Source: Phanerodontia chrysosporium | Taxonomy: Eukaryota; Basidiomycota; Agaricomycetes; Polyporales; Phanerochaetaceae | Direction: 5' to 3' | Assembly (NCBI GenBank): GCA_001910725.1 | Contig: MJGA01000044.1 | Location: 62,001 to 126,000, forward strand | Length of the DNA: 64,000 bases | Shown here: positions 8,101-19,510 of the stretch, piece after piece | Numbering within the stretch: position 1 is the first letter of the stretch | Layout of the letters: each line of letters begins with the position of its first letter | Position numbers and translations under genes: made by a program | The notes under the pieces: model-generated | Seen by the model: only the letters and a program-made list of their open reading frames with translations | Databases searched by the model: none | What the model was told of the DNA's origin: nothing

Positions 8101-11100
8101 GGGGCCGGAGTGACGCCGCATCGTCGGTCCCCGTTTCGTCAAGCCCGGATTCAACTCCGGCGCCTTCGCTAGAACCACAGGACATTTCTGACGTCATCCG
8201 CTCATGTACAATATCAGTGTTAGACCCTTTCTCAAACCATTATCGTGTACCTGTAAAGCTCACCGGACTCAATAAAACTATTCGCACACCCGCAATGATT
8301 GACTCCGGTGCGACTTCGCTGTTCATCCACGAGGATTTCTGTAAACGGCACAAGATCCTCACGGTACCGCTCAAGAAAGAGATCACACTGTACAACATCG
8401 ACGGAACTAAGAATGAAGCAGGGTCTATCACACGCCGTGCCAGACTCCAGCTCACTGTGGGTTCCTACACGTTTAAGGAGGAGTTTCTTGTCACGAACAT
8501 TGGTCCAGAGGACGTCATCCTCGGACTTCCGTGGCTCAAGAAATGGAATCCGAACATCGACTGGGAAACGGGAGACGTCCAGTTTCAGCTCCGCGGCGGA
8601 GCTGAGGACACCCCGGTTTTCGGCATCCATCAGATTGACGCCAACCGCTCCGAACGCCGAGAATGGCTTCGAGCAGGCATTGTTGAAGACGCCAAGGACG
8701 AAGTCTGGATTCTCGCTGGCTACACTTACTCGCAAGCGATCGCTGTCGAAGCCAATCGCGAAAAGTACGCCAAGACGTTCGAAGAGCTGGTCCCCAAAGA
8801 GTACCACCGACACAAGAAGGTGTTCTCTGAAGAGGAATCACACCGCCTTCCGAAGCATCAGCCCTGGGACCACGCGATAGATCTCGTTCCGGACGCCCCG
8901 GCCTCGATCAAATCGAAGGTTTATCCCATGTCCCCGATCGAGAATGAAGAACTACAGCGGTTCATCGACGACGCACTCGCCAAAGGCTACATCGTCCCCA
9001 GCAAGTCTCCGATTGCCTCACCCGTATTCTTCATCAAGAAAAAGGACGGCAAGCTCCGGTTCATCCAGGACTACCGCAAGCTCAACGACATCACCGTGAA
9101 GAACCGGTACCCCCTCCCGCTCGCCTCTGACATCATCGGGAAGCTCCAGGGCGCTAAGATCTTCACCAAGTTCGACGTCCGTTGGGGCTACAACAACGTC
9201 CGGATTAAGGAAGGTGACGAGTGGAAAGCCGCCTTCGTCACCAACCGCGGTCTCTTCGAGCCCAGGGTCATGTACTTCGGTCTGTGCAACAGCCCCGCCA
9301 CGTTCCAGGCCCTCATGAACCACATCTTCGCCGACCTCATTGCCGAAAGCAAGGTCGCAGTCTACCTCGACGACATACTCATCTGGTCGAACGATCTCGC
9401 TTCGCATCGGAAGATTGTTCACGAGGTCCTGGCACGCCTCGCCAAGTACGATCTGTACCTTCGGCCCGAAAAGTGCGAGTTCGAGCGCTCAGAGATCGAG
9501 TATCTTGGGCTCCTCATCAGCGAAGGACAAGTCGGCATGGACCCCGGCAAGGTTAAGGCAGTAGCCGAGTGGCCGACCCCAAAGAACCTCAAAGACGTAC
9601 GAGGCTTTGTCGGGTTCGCCAACTTCTATCGCCGTTTCATCAAAGACTTCTCAAAGATCTGCCGCCCGCTGCACGATCTGACGAAGAAGGATACTCCGTT
9701 TAATTGGGGTCCCGCACAGGCGGAAGCCTTCGAGACGCTCAAGCGCGCTTTCACGACTCAGCCCGTGCTCGCCATGTGGAGCATTGATCGGCCAACTCGC
9801 GTCGAGACCGATGCTTCCGGCTACGCCACTGGAGGAGTCATAGCTCAACGCAACCCTGAAGACGGTCTCTGGCATCCAATCGCGTATCGCTCACAGACCA
9901 TGAGTCCCGCCGAGCGGAACTACGAGATCTGGGATCGCGAGATGCTTGCAATCATTGAAGCCCTCAAAGATTGGCGCCAGTTCCTCGAGGGTCTCCCGGA
10001 GCCTTTCGAGATCTGGACCGATCATCAGAATCTCCAGTACTGGAAGACTGCGCAGAATCTCACGCGGCGACAAGCCCGGTGGGCCTCCTACCTCGCCGAG
10101 TACGACTTCCGCATCATCCACCGCCCTGGCAAGACCCATCTCCTCGCTGATCCGCTCTCCCGGCCCTCCTCGCTGCATGTCTCCGACGAAGAGGACAATC
10201 GCTCGCAGGTAGTATTGAAGCCGGAGCTGTTTAAGATAGCCGCCACAATGGCTTTCGCAAACCCCTCCCCCCTCGAGAAGCGCATTCGCGACTGCTCCGA
10301 AAAGGAAAAGGAAGTCGCAGACGCCCTGCAGACTCTCCGGACCAAGGGGCCCCGCAAGCTGCGCAACGGCGTTCTCGAATGGGAAGAGGACAACGGCCTC
10401 CTGTACTACCATGGGAAAGTCTACGTGCCGAACAGTGCCGCACTGCGCAACGACGTCATTAAGTCTTGTCACGACGCGCCGACTGCCGGACACCCTGGGA
10501 AGCACACCACCCTCGAGTTGGTCTCTCGGTACTATTGGTGGCCACGCATCTCCGCCGACGTTAGCCGCTACGTGCTCGGCTGCGATCAATGCCAACGGTA
10601 CAAGTCCGCCCCACATCCGAAAGCCACCCTACAGCCCCACGACGTCCCTTCAGGGCCTTGGGAACACGTCGGCGTGGATCTCATTACGCAGCTCCCACGT
10701 GACGCCAAGACCAAGAAGGACTCGATCGCGGTCTACGTAGACCACTATTCGGATCAGTGCCACCTTGTGCCGGTCGACTCGACGATCACTGCCGCCGGCA
10801 TGGGCGACGTCCACTACACGGACATCTTCCGCCTTCACGGCCTCCCGCGCAAGATCTTCTCCGATCGTGGACCCCAGTTTGCAGCCCAGTACATGCGAGC
10901 GCTGTATAAGCGCCTCGGCATCGCTATCGGTCTCACCACGGCATATCACCCCGAAGGCAACGGCAAGGTCGAGCGCAAGAACCAGGAAGTTGAGAAATTC
11001 CTGCGTCTCTTCGTCTCCCAGCGCCAAGACGACTGGGTCGATTGGCTCCCGATGGCCGAGTTTACCCTAAACTCGCACGTGTCTAGTGCTACCGAGCGCA

Positions 11101-11851
11101 CCCCCTTTGAGATTGTTTACGGCTATACCCGGACTTCACGATCCCGGCCGGCAAACACACCAAGGTTCCCGCTCTCGATGAGCGCCTAGACCGCATGGCT
11201 CACATTCGCAAAGAGGCCGAAGCTGCCCTGCGCCTAGCCAAAGCCCGAATGAAAGAAGAGTACGAGGCCGCGAAGAAACGCGCCCACTCCTTTAAAGTCG
11301 GCGATCAGGTTTGGCTCAGCACGAAGGACCTCAGCATCGATCAGCCTTCGCCCAAGCTCGGCCCCCGCCAGCTGGGTCCGTTTAAGGTTCTGGAAAAGAT
11401 CGGCGATCTGGACTATCGGCTCGAGCTCCCGAGCTGGCTGAAAATCCACCCGGTTTTCCATGTCAACCGCCTCAGCCCGTGGCACGATCAGGGCGTCGAG
11501 AAGCCCCTGCCTCCCAAACCTGTCAAGGTTGCCGGCGAAGAAGAATACGTCGTCGAGAAGGTCCTCGACAGCCGCATATACCGCCGCCAACTACAGTATA
11601 AGGTCCGCTGGAAAGGCTACGGCCAAGCCGGCGACACATGGGAAAAAGCGGACAACCTCAAGCACGCCAAGGCCCTGGTCAACAAATTCCATCGCGAAAA
11701 TCCGGAAGCGCCCCGCAAGCTCGCTGCCACCGCCTTCGAAGCCCTTGCCGCCTCTTTTCGCCCGTTCGTCACCGAAGTCGACGTCTCTCTCCTTCCTGCC
11801 TCCGATCGCGCTAAGGCCGATCTCGATTGGGAGGAGGGGCGCCACATCTGA
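8091..11851 (+). pseudogene. pol: Pol, element C (one frameshift near 11128)
   Basis: Entered by -1 frameshift. Order: aspartic protease (AMIDSGATSLFIHEDF, active Asp in DSG); reverse transcriptase with VYLDDILIW (catalytic YLDD, coding 9363-9374); RNase H starting at RVETDASGYATGGV; integrase with a zinc-binding N-terminus ending CDQCQRYK and a catalytic core with GVDLITQLP, FSDRGPQFAAQY and NGKVERKNQEVEK; GPF-like linker; and a chromodomain (YVVEKVLDSRIY...YKVRWKGYGQAGDTWEK). Near 11128 one base is missing relative to element D, giving a stop at 11189; the remainder is open from 11195 to 11851. Copies and integrates the element; the chromodomain probably targets chromatin marks. Confidence 0.93.
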
Positions 11852-11876
11852 CGACCTCGCGAGGACGCTCGGTTTT

Positions 11877-11889
11877 AGGAGGGGGGTAA
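11877..11889 (+). other. Polypurine tract of C
   Basis: AGGAGGGGGGTAA immediately before the 3' LTR. Expected plus-strand primer. Confidence 0.75.
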
Positions 11890-12584
11890 TGTCACGGATG
11901 TGACGGTGCTGCCCTATTTTTCGCCGAATTTTGGCTATTTTCCTCGATTAATCCAACGGGCGAGCAGCCCTCGCGCCGTCTGGAGTCCTAGCCGCCCACA
12001 CTCAGCGCCTGGCCATGCAGCGCCAGCGCCCTGATGGCGCATCACCCCTAGACGCCAGCGCATCCCGCTGCGCACTCAGACACTGCCCGGATCACCGGTC
12101 TGCCTTGCAACCGGTTCCCCGGATCGCCGAAGTGGCACTGTCATCCCTGATGACTCCCCTCACCGAGACACGCCAAGCTGATCAGCCTGATGACACAGCC
12201 TCGGCCCGACGCAGCCTCGAGACACTGCCAGCTGACACAGCCTCGTGACATAGCCCCCGCACAGCCTCGCCGCGCAGCCCGCGTCGCAGCCTCGCTGGCT
12301 ATGCCAAGCACTGCCCATCAGCTTAGGTAATCGTACAGCCTGCCCTAGAGTACTGTAGTATATAAGGGTAGCTCCCCTCGCTCCTGTCCGTCATCTCGAC
12401 CTCTTGGTCAATACGGACAGGTAAGCCCGTTGTTTGTACATTAGTTACTAGTGCTAATACACCTTGGTCAATACGGACAGCTGAGCAAGCTTGTTCGTCG
12501 CTGCGTGATTCGCTCCGCCGCGCCTCGTCGTCGACCTCCCCACTTGCCCTCCCTCGTGAAGCGTTGAGCCCTAGCTCCGCGACA
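11890..12584 (+). repeat. Element C 3' LTR
   Basis: 695 bp, nearly identical to 4883-5577. Followed by the target duplication CCAAA. Confidence 0.95.
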
Positions 12585-12790
12585 CCAAAGTTCGTACAGT
12601 CGTGGAATTCCAAGGCGTTACATCGGATGTCCGGAGTGGCAAACTCCATCGGTTGCCAAGGACTTTCTTCACCACATGCTCACCTTTACCCCCTTCGTTC
12701 CCGAGATACTCCCACATTGGTAGTACAATATCTTTTGTACCTCTCCACCCATCTCTGCCCATCTCTGTCCATCTCCGTCAACTCCGGACT
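12585..12790 (+). repeat. Continuation of element E 3' LTR (right of C)
   Basis: Resumes A-family LTR sequence after the duplicated CCAAA: GTTGCCAAGGACTTTCTTCACCACATG, CCCCCTTCGTTCCCGAGA and TCCGTCAACTCCGGACTC blocks correspond in order to element A 35720-35878. Similarity fades after 12790, before the TATA region. Confidence 0.6.
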
Positions 12791-13346
12791 CTTGGAACTG
12801 CTCTCGCAGGACTCAACTCGAGGGTCGGGGGCAAAACCGTGTTCCAGTCGTGGTGGCTTGGTGTCGAGATACTTCCGAGGCTGCACGTCTCAAAAATAGG
12901 GCAACGTCAAGTGTCCCTTTTCGCGTTATTGCGACATGTCTCTGTTGCTGGATAGGGATATTCGTTGTAGATTCTGGCTTGTGGAAACCTTGTGACCCAG
13001 GAAAGTCACTACCGATGTCCTGGAAATTGAGCAGAGCATAGCATATCTATACACTTGAAGGCAACCATGTCCGCGGCTCCTGCTATTCCACAGCCATACA
13101 AAGCAAAAGCACGTCTTGCAAGGCCAACTTTTGAATTCTCATCTTGTTGAGCTCTCAAGGCGGCCCTGTGTCAATGCTGGTGCATTGAAAGCATTGGCAA
13201 AGTATTCAGTGCGCACTCTCAGAGCCAAAGCTTACAATGAACAAGAGACCACTTCGCTGCGCTTCGTGGGTCGCAGTCCGGCCTTGTCACTGCTCCGCGT
13301 TCGGACTATTACGACAGTGAAGGTTGCAATAAGATTTGAAATATAT
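12791..13346. other. Intergenic between C and D, nothing recognised
   Basis: Unique-looking sequence with only short ORFs. It forms the spacer between the two inverted gypsy copies. Confidence 0.4.
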
Positions 13347-14040
13347 TGTTGCGGAGCTAGGGCTCAACGCTACACGAGGGAGGGCGGATGGGGATAACGA
13401 CGACGAGGTGCAGCGGAGCGAGTCACGCGGCGACGCACAACTTATACAGCTGTCCGTATTGACCAAGGTGTATTAGTACTAGTAACTAATGTACAAACAA
13501 CGGGCTTACCTGTCCGTATTGACCAAGAGGTCGAGATGACGGACAGGAGCGAGGGGAGCTACCCTTATATACTACAGTACTCTAGGGCAGGCTGTACGAT
13601 TACCTAAGCTGATGGGCAGTGCTTGGCATAGCCAGTGAGGCTGCGACGCGGGCTGCGCGGCGAGGCTGTGCGGGGGCTATGTCACGAGGCTGTGTCAGCT
13701 GGCAGTGTCTCGAGGCTGCGTCGGGCCGAGGCTGTGTCATCAGGCTGATCAGCTCGGCGTGTCTCGGCGAGGGGAGTCATCAGGGATGACAGTGCCTCCT
13801 CGGCGATCCGGGGAACCGGTTGCAAAGCAGACCGGTGATCCGGGCGGTGTCTGAGCGCGCAGCGGGATGCGCTGGCATCTAGGGGTGATGCGCCATCAGG
13901 GCGCTGGCGCTGCATGGCCAGGCGCTGAGTGTGGGCGGTTAGGACTCCAGACGGCGCGAGGGCTGCTCGCCCGTTGGATTAATCGAGGAAAATAGCCAAA
14001 AATCGGCGAAAAATAGGGCAGCACCGTCACATCCGTGACA
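13347..14040 (-). repeat. Element D 3' LTR
   Basis: On the minus strand it starts TGTCACGG (14040) and ends GCAACA (13347), with TATA at the family position. Confidence 0.95.
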
Positions 14041-14053
14041 TTACCCCCCTCCT
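14041..14053 (-). other. Polypurine tract of D
   Basis: On the minus strand AGGAGGGGGGTAA directly before the 3' LTR, identical to C. Confidence 0.75.
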
Positions 14054-14078
14054 AAAACCGAGCGTCCTCGCGAGGTCG

Positions 14079-17000
14079 TCAGATGTGGCGCCCCTCCTCC
14101 CATTCGAGATCGGCCTTAGCGCGATCAGCGGCAGAAAGGAGAGAGACGTCGACTTCGGTGACGAACGGGCGAAAAGAGGCGGCGAGGGCTTCGAAGGCGG
14201 TGGCAGCGAGCTTGCGGGGCGCTTCTGGGTTTTCGCGATGGAACTTGTTGACCAGAGCTTTGGCGTGTTTAAGATTGTCTGCCTTTTCCCACGTGTCGCC
14301 GGCTTGGCCGTAGCCTTTCCAGCGGACCTTATACTGTAGTTGGCGGCGATATATGCGGCTGTCGAGGATCTTCTCGACGACGTATTCTTCTTCGCCGGCA
14401 ACCTTGACAGGTTTGGGAGGCAGGGGCTTCTCGACGCCCTGATCGTGCCACGGGCTGAGGCGGTTGACATGGAAAACCGGGTGGATTTTCAGCCAGCTCG
14501 GGAGCTCGAGCCGGTAGTCCAGATCGCCGATCTTCTCCAGAACCTTAAACGGACCCAGCTGGCGGGGGCCGAGCTTGGGCGAGGGCTGATCGATGCTGAG
14601 GTCCTTCGTGCTGAGCCAAACCTGATCGCCGACTTTGAAGGAGTGGGCGCGTTTCTTTGCGGCCTCATACTCTTCTTTCATGCGGGCTTTGGTTAGGCGC
14701 AGGGCAGCTTCGGCCTCTTTGCGAACGTGAGCCATGCGGTCTAGGCGCTCGTCGAGGGCGGGAACGTTGGTGTGTTTGCCGGCCGGGATCGTGAAGTCCG
14801 GTGTGTAGCCGTAAACAATCTCGAAGGGCGTGCGCTCGGTAGCACTGGACACGTGCGAGTTCAGGGTGAACTCGGCCATCGGGAGCCAATCGACCCAGTC
14901 GTCCTGGCGCTGGGAGACGAAGAGACGCAGGAATTTCTCGACTTCCTGGTTCTTGCGCTCGACCTTGCCATTGCCTTCGGGGTGATATGCCGTGGTGAGA
15001 CCGGTAGCGATGCCGAGGCGCTTATACAGCGCTCGCATGTACTGAGCTGCAAACTGGGGTCCGCGATCGGAGAAGATCTTGCGTGGGAGGCCGTGGAGAC
15101 GGAAGATGTCCGTGTAGTGGACGTCGCCCATGCCGGCAGCGGTGATCGTCGAGTCGACCGGCACAAGGTGGCACTGATCCGAATAGTGGTCCACGTAGAC
15201 CGCGATCGAGTCCTTCTTGGTCTTGGCGTCGCGTGGGAGCTGCGTGATGAGATCTACGCCGACGTGTTCCCAGGGCCCTGAAGGAACATCGTGGGGCTGT
15301 AGGGTGGCCTTCGAATGTGGGGCGGACTTGTACCGTTGGCATTGATCACAGCCGAGCACATAGCGGCTAACGTCGGCGGAGATGCGCGGCCACCAATAGT
15401 ACCGAGAGACCAGTTCGAGGGTGGTGTGTTTCCCAGGGTGTCCGGCGGTCGGCGCGTCATGGCAAGACTTGATGACGTCATTGCGCAGCGCGGCACTGTT
15501 CGGCACGTAGACTTTCCCATGGTAGTACAGAAGGCCGTTGTCTTCTTCCCATTCGAGGACGCCGTTGTGCAGCTTGCGGGGCCCCTTGGTCCGGAGAGTC
15601 TGCAGGGCGTCTGCGACTTCCTTTTCCTTTTCGGAGCAGTCGCGAATGCGCTTCTCGAGGGGGGAGGGGTTTGCGAAGGCTGCCGTGGCGGCTATCTTAA
15701 ACAGCTCTGGCTTCAACACTACCTGCGAGCGATTGTCTTCTTCGTCGGAGACATGCAGCGAGGAGGGCCGGGAGAGCGGATCAGCGAGGAGATGGGTCTT
15801 GCCGGGGCGGTGAATGATGCAGAAGTCGTACTCGGCGAGGTAGGAGGCCCACCGGGCTTGTCGCCGCGTGAGATTCTGCGCAGTCTTCCAATACTGGAGA
15901 TTCTGATGATCGGTCCAGATCTCGAAAGGCTCCGGGAGACCTTCGAGGAACTGGCGCCAGTCCTTGAGAGCTTCGATGATTGCAAGCATCTCGCGGTCCC
16001 AGATCTCGTAGTTCCGCTCGGCGGGGCTCATGGTCTGCGAGCGATACGCGATTGGATGCCAGAGACCATCTTCAGGGTTGCGTTGGGCTATGACTCCTCC
16101 AGTGGCGTAGCCAGAGGCATCGGTCTCGACGCGAGTTGGCCGATCAATGCTCCACATGGCGAGCACGGGCTGAGTCGTGAAAGCGCGCTTGAGCGTCTCG
16201 AAGGCTTCTGCCTGTGTGGGACCCCAATTAAACGGAGTATCCTTCTTCGTCAGATCGTGCAGCGGGCGGCAGATCTTTGAGAAGTCTTTGATGAAACGGC
16301 GATAGAAGTTGGCGAACCCGACAAAGCCTCGTACGTCTTTGAGGTTCTTCGGGGTCGGCCACTCGGCTACTGCCTTAACCTTGCCGGGGTCCATGCCGAC
16401 TTGTCCTTCGCTGATGAGGAGCCCAAGATACTCGATCTCTGAGCGCTCGAACTCGCACTTCTCGGGCCGAAGGTACAGATCATACTTGGCGAGGCGTGAT
16501 AGGACCTCGTGAACAATCTTCCGATGCGAAGCGAGATCGTTCGACCAGATGAGTATGTCGTCGAGGTAGACTGCGACCTTGCTTTCGGCAATGAGGTCGG
16601 CGAAGATGTGGTTCATGAGGGCCTGGAACGTGGCGGGGCTGTTGCACAGACCGAAGTACATGACCCTGGGCTCGAAGAGACCGCGGTTGGTGACGAAGGC
16701 GGCTTTCCACTCGTCACCTTCCTTAATCCGGACGTTGTTGTAGCCCCAACGGACGTCGAACTTGGTGAAGATCTTAGCGCCCTGGAGCTTCCCGATGATG
16801 TCGGAGGCGAGCGGAAGGGGGTAGCGATTCTTCACTGTGATGTCGTTGAGCTTGTGATAATCTTGGATGAACCGGAGCTTGCCGTCCTTCTTCTTGATGA
16901 AGAATACAGGGGAGGCGATCGGAGACTTGCTGGGGACGATATAACCCTTGGCGAGTGCGTCGTCGATGAACCGCTGTAGTTCCTCGTTCTCGATTGGGGA

Positions 17001-17840
17001 CATGGGGTAGACCTTTGATTTGATCGATGCCGGGGCGTCCGGAACGAGATCTATCGCGTGATCCCAGGGTTGATGCTTTGGGAGGCGGTGCGATTCTTCT
17101 TCGGAGAACACCTTCTTGTGTCGGTGGTACTCCTTGGGAACCAGCTCTTCAAACGTCTTGGCGTACTTCTCGCGATTGGCTTCGACAGCGATCGCTTGCG
17201 AGTAAGTGTAGCCGGCGAGGATCCAGACTTCGTCCTTGGCGTCCTCAACAATGCCTGCTCGAAGCCATTCACGGCGTTCGGAGCGGTTGGCGTCAATCTG
17301 GTGGATACCGAAAACCGGGGTGTCCTCAGCTCCGCCGCGGAGCTGAAACTGGACATCTCCCGTTTCCCAATCGATGTTCGGATTCCATTTCTTGAGCCAC
17401 GGAAGTCCGAGGATGACGTCCTCCGGACCGATGTTCGTGACAAGAAACTCTTCCTTAAACGTGTATGAACCTACAGTGAGCTGGAGTCTGGCACGGCGCG
17501 TGATAGATCCTGCTTCATTCTTAGTCCCGTCGATGTTGTACAGTGTGATCTCCTTCTTGAGTGGTACCGTGAGGATTTTGTGCTGCTTGCAGAAATCCTC
17601 GTGGATGAACAGTGAAGTCGCTCCAGAATCAATCATTGCGGGCATGCGAATAGTCTTATTGATTCCGGTAAGCTTTACTGGTACACGGTAGTGGTTGGAG
17701 AAAGGGTCTAGTACAGATATTTTACATGAGCGGATGACGTCAGAAATGTCCTGTGGTTCTAGCGAAGGCGCCGGAGTTGAATCCGGGCTTGACGAAACGG
17801 GGACCGACGATGCGGCGTCACTCCGGCCCCTTAAGCAAAA
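14079..17840 (-). CDS. pol: Pol, element D (intact)
   Basis: Open from the frameshift site (17840) to TGA at 14079, about 1253 residues. Domains in order: protease (MIDSGATSLFIHED), RT with YLDDILIWSND, RNase H (VETDASGYATGGVIAQ), integrase with CDQCQRYK zinc motif and core residues in GVDLITQLP / SDRGPQFAAQY / NGKVERKNQEVE, a linker with GPRQLGPFKVLEKIGDLDYR, and a chromodomain (VEKILDSRIYRRQLQYKVRW). Compared with C, the base missing at C 11128 is present here, so the frame runs through. The D protein replaces a few residues only (for example CIIHRPG for RIIHRPG). Likely the source or close relative of active copies. Confidence 0.95.
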   Translation of the reverse strand, partial: FCLRGRSDAASSVPVSSSPDSTPAPSLEPQDISDVIRSCKISVLDPFSNHYRVPVKLTGINKTIRMPAMIDSGATSLFIHEDFCKQHKILTVPLKKEITLYNIDGTKNEAGSITRRARLQLTVGSYTFKEEFLVTNIGPEDVILGLPWLKKWNPNIDWETGDVQFQLRGGAEDTPVFGIHQIDANRSERREWLRAGIVEDAKDEVWILAGYTYSQAIAVEANREKYAKTFEELVPKEYHRHKKVFSEEESHRLPKHQPWDHAIDLVPDAPASIKSKVYPMSPIENEELQRFIDDALAKGYIVPSKSPIASPVFFIKKKDGKLRFIQDYHKLNDITVKNRYPLPLASDIIGKLQGAKIFTKFDVRWGYNNVRIKEGDEWKAAFVTNRGLFEPRVMYFGLCNSPATFQALMNHIFADLIAESKVAVYLDDILIWSNDLASHRKIVHEVLSRLAKYDLYLRPEKCEFERSEIEYLGLLISEGQVGMDPGKVKAVAEWPTPKNLKDVRGFVGFANFYRRFIKDFSKICRPLHDLTKKDTPFNWGPTQAEAFETLKRAFTTQPVLAMWSIDRPTRVETDASGYATGGVIAQRNPEDGLWHPIAYRSQTMSPAERNYEIWDREMLAIIEALKDWRQFLEGLPEPFEIWTDHQNLQYWKTAQNLTRRQARWASYLAEYDFCIIHRPGKTHLLADPLSRPSSLHVSDEEDNRSQVVLKPELFKIAATAAFANPSPLEKRIRDCSEKEKEVADALQTLRTKGPRKLHNGVLEWEEDNGLLYYHGKVYVPNSAALRNDVIKSCHDAPTAGHPGKHTTLELVSRYYWWPRISADVSRYVLGCDQCQRYKSAPHSKATLQPHDVPSGPWEHVGVDLITQLPRDAKTKKDSIAVYVDHYSDQCHLVPVDSTITAAGMGDVHYTDIFRLHGLPRKIFSDRGPQFAAQYMRALYKRLGIATGLTTAYHPEGNGKVERKNQEVEKFLRLFVSQRQDDWVDWLPMAEFTLNSHVSSATERTPFEIVYGYTPDFTIPAGKHTNVPALDERLDRMAHVRKEAEAALRLTKARMKEEYEAAKKRAHSFKVGDQVWLSTKDLSIDQPSPKLGPRQLGPFKVLEKIGDLDYRLELPSWLKIHPVFHVNRLSPWHDQGVEKPLPPKPVKVAGEEEYVVEKILDSRIYRRQLQYKVRWKGYGQAGDTWEKADNLKHAKALVNKFHRENPEAPRKLAATAFEALAASFRPFVTEVDVSLLSAADRAKADLEWEEGRHI

Positions 17841-19081
17841 CCCCCGAGCTGCTTCTGTATCAGAGCCAGCTGATCGCGGAGGGCGGCGAGCGCGGCGGCT
17901 TGGTCCTCAGATGAGCTGCCGGAAGACGAGGAGGCCGGAGACGAGGAGTCCTGAGACGAGGTATCCGAAGACGAGGCGCGGACGGCGGCGGTAGCGGGGG
18001 CGGTTCTCGGCTTGCCCTCGAGGCGGGCACGACAGACGCGGGACCAGTGACCCTTCTTGCCGCAGTGATTGCAGACCGAGTCGCGGTGCACGGGGTCCGT
18101 GGACTTGTGGGACTTTGAGCCGCAGACCTTGCAGCGATCCTTCATGACGGCGTCGAACTGGCGCTTGAGATCCGTGCCGGTGAGACCCTTAAACAGCTCG
18201 TCGATGTTCGCGGCGTCGATGTCCATCGCGTTCGGGTCGCGGAAGGCGCGCGTCGACGAGCTAGCCGGAGTCGAGGATGTCTTGCCTTGCTGTGCCAAGA
18301 GATCCTGCGAGAGCTTGTCCTTTGACCGATCGACAGCGAAACCAGCGTTCTTGAGCTCGTCGTACGTCTCGGGGCCTTTGCCGGTGTTGGGGTTGACCAT
18401 GTACGAGATCCGTTCGAGGTAGTCTTTGTTGAACTTCGTCCGTAGCCGGGCCGCCAGGTCTTCCGGGGTGAGCTTCGTGCGACCGGCGAGGGCTTGGAAC
18501 TCCGCAAAGAACTCCGCGAACCGACGATTGCCTTGTGTGCACGCCTGCAGCTTGCTGAGGGCCTCGGCCTTCTCGTCGACGGGCTCGAACCGGTTCTTGA
18601 ACGCTTCCCAAAACGTGGCGCGAGAGCCGTCAAATATCTGAACACCGTCTGCCGCCTGCTCGATGTATTGCCGCGCCCATTCAGCCGCTTCATCCTGCAT
18701 GAAGGAGAGGGCGCCGACGATCCACTTCTGACCATCTACCAAGATCTTGCCGGAGTCGGGGTCTCGCTGGAGGTTACCGTTGACGTCGCGCTTGCCGAAT
18801 TTCTCCGGCTGTCCATCGGCGTAGATGCGATAGGCGGCGCGGAAGAGACGGGCCGTGTCCGAACCTTTCCCTTTGAATGGGACGGGCTTCTCGACGAAGG
18901 GCAGCTCCTTGTTCGCGTTGACCGTGGCGTTGACCGTTGTGTGATTGTTACCGATGGCCTGGGCCAGAGTGTTGACCGTGTTGGTGAGCTGCGTCATCGC
19001 CTGGGCCATTTGCAGGAGTGCAGCAGAGACGGGGTCGGGAGGTGCCGGACTGGGCGGCGCTCCACCGGGAGTGCTCGACAT
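17831..19081 (-). CDS. gag: Gag, element D
   Basis: 416 residues, differing from C gag at a handful of positions (for example SPAPPDP for GPAPPDP). Same capsid region and CNHCGKKGHWSRVC zinc knuckle. ATG at 19081 is the first ATG downstream of the predicted cap site at 20580. Confidence 0.95.
   Translation of the reverse strand: MSSTPGGAPPSPAPPDPVSAALLQMAQAMTQLTNTVNTLAQAIGNNHTTVNATVNANKELPFVEKPVPFKGKGSDTARLFRAAYRIYADGQPEKFGKRDVNGNLQRDPDSGKILVDGQKWIVGALSFMQDEAAEWARQYIEQAADGVQIFDGSRATFWEAFKNRFEPVDEKAEALSKLQACTQGNRRFAEFFAEFQALAGRTKLTPEDLAARLRTKFNKDYLERISYMVNPNTGKGPETYDELKNAGFAVDRSKDKLSQDLLAQQGKTSSTPASSSTRAFRDPNAMDIDAANIDELFKGLTGTDLKRQFDAVMKDRCKVCGSKSHKSTDPVHRDSVCNHCGKKGHWSRVCRARLEGKPRTAPATAAVRASSSDTSSQDSSSPASSSSGSSSEDQAAALAALRDQLALIQKQLGGFA
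17837..17843 (-). promoter_or_regulatory. -1 frameshift site GGGTTTT (D)
   Basis: Minus-strand codons GGG GGT TTT GCT TAA, as in C. The pol frame is in phase with a -1 slip at this heptamer. Confidence 0.7.
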
Positions 19082-19510
19082 ATTGGGGGGACGGGGAGTA
19101 TTGGCTCCTGAGTGAGCGCGAGAGAGATCGAGGGGCGAGGGAGCGGGTTCGTGGTCGGAGAGGACGGAGCCGAGCGATGTCTCGGGAGACGAGTGGTGGC
19201 TGCTGTCCGGGGGACTGTGATCGGGAGTATTCGGGGTAGTGGCAGAGGCGCGGGCGAATTCTAGCCGTTGCGCGAAGTGAGGGCGTTCGAACTGTGTTTC
19301 TCGGTCGCTAGGCGGAACCGGGAGTAGCGGAGGGGCAGTCTCTCGATAAGGGCAGGGCTGTTGGCTGCACTCCCTGGCTTCTCGAGACCCGTTGTTTTCT
19401 TCGACGTGGAGATCAGCGGGAAGGGTGACGCCGTTCTCTGTGGTTCGCCCGAAGAAGTGCGGACAATTCGAACAGTCGAAATCCAGTGCGACACGAGATA
19501 TATTTATAAA

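Larger units (their letters stand above)
4883..12584 (+). mobile_element. Element C: Ty3/gypsy chromodomain LTR retrotransposon, 7702 bp
   Basis: Two 695-bp LTRs, flanked by the 5-bp duplication CCAAA at 4878-4882 and 12585-12589. Order: LTR, self-priming site, pre-gag frame, gag, pol (protease, RT, RNase H, integrase, chromodomain), polypurine tract, LTR. The LTRs differ at only about one position that I noticed (G/A in the CGCTGCGC block), so insertion is recent. pol has a single 1-nt deletion near 11128 that separates the chromodomain part, so this copy is probably not autonomous. Its sister D is intact there. Confidence 0.95.
3330..12790 (+). mobile_element. Element E: deleted A-family gypsy derivative, split by element C
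   Basis: Order on the plus strand: LTR remnant (3330-3506), antisense gene (4622-3605), antisense promoter region, then a 3' LTR that starts TGTCAT at 4833. That LTR is interrupted at 4883 by element C and resumes at 12585 with TTCACCACATG and GTTCCCGAGA blocks typical of the family. It becomes unrecognisable after about 12790. gag and pol are absent. The antisense gene is the only full coding unit left. Confidence 0.7.

Noticed and set aside
15315..16280. 321-codon plus-strand ORF inside element D
   Set aside because: Shadow of pol on the opposite strand; the matching shadow in C is also open, which follows from codon use.
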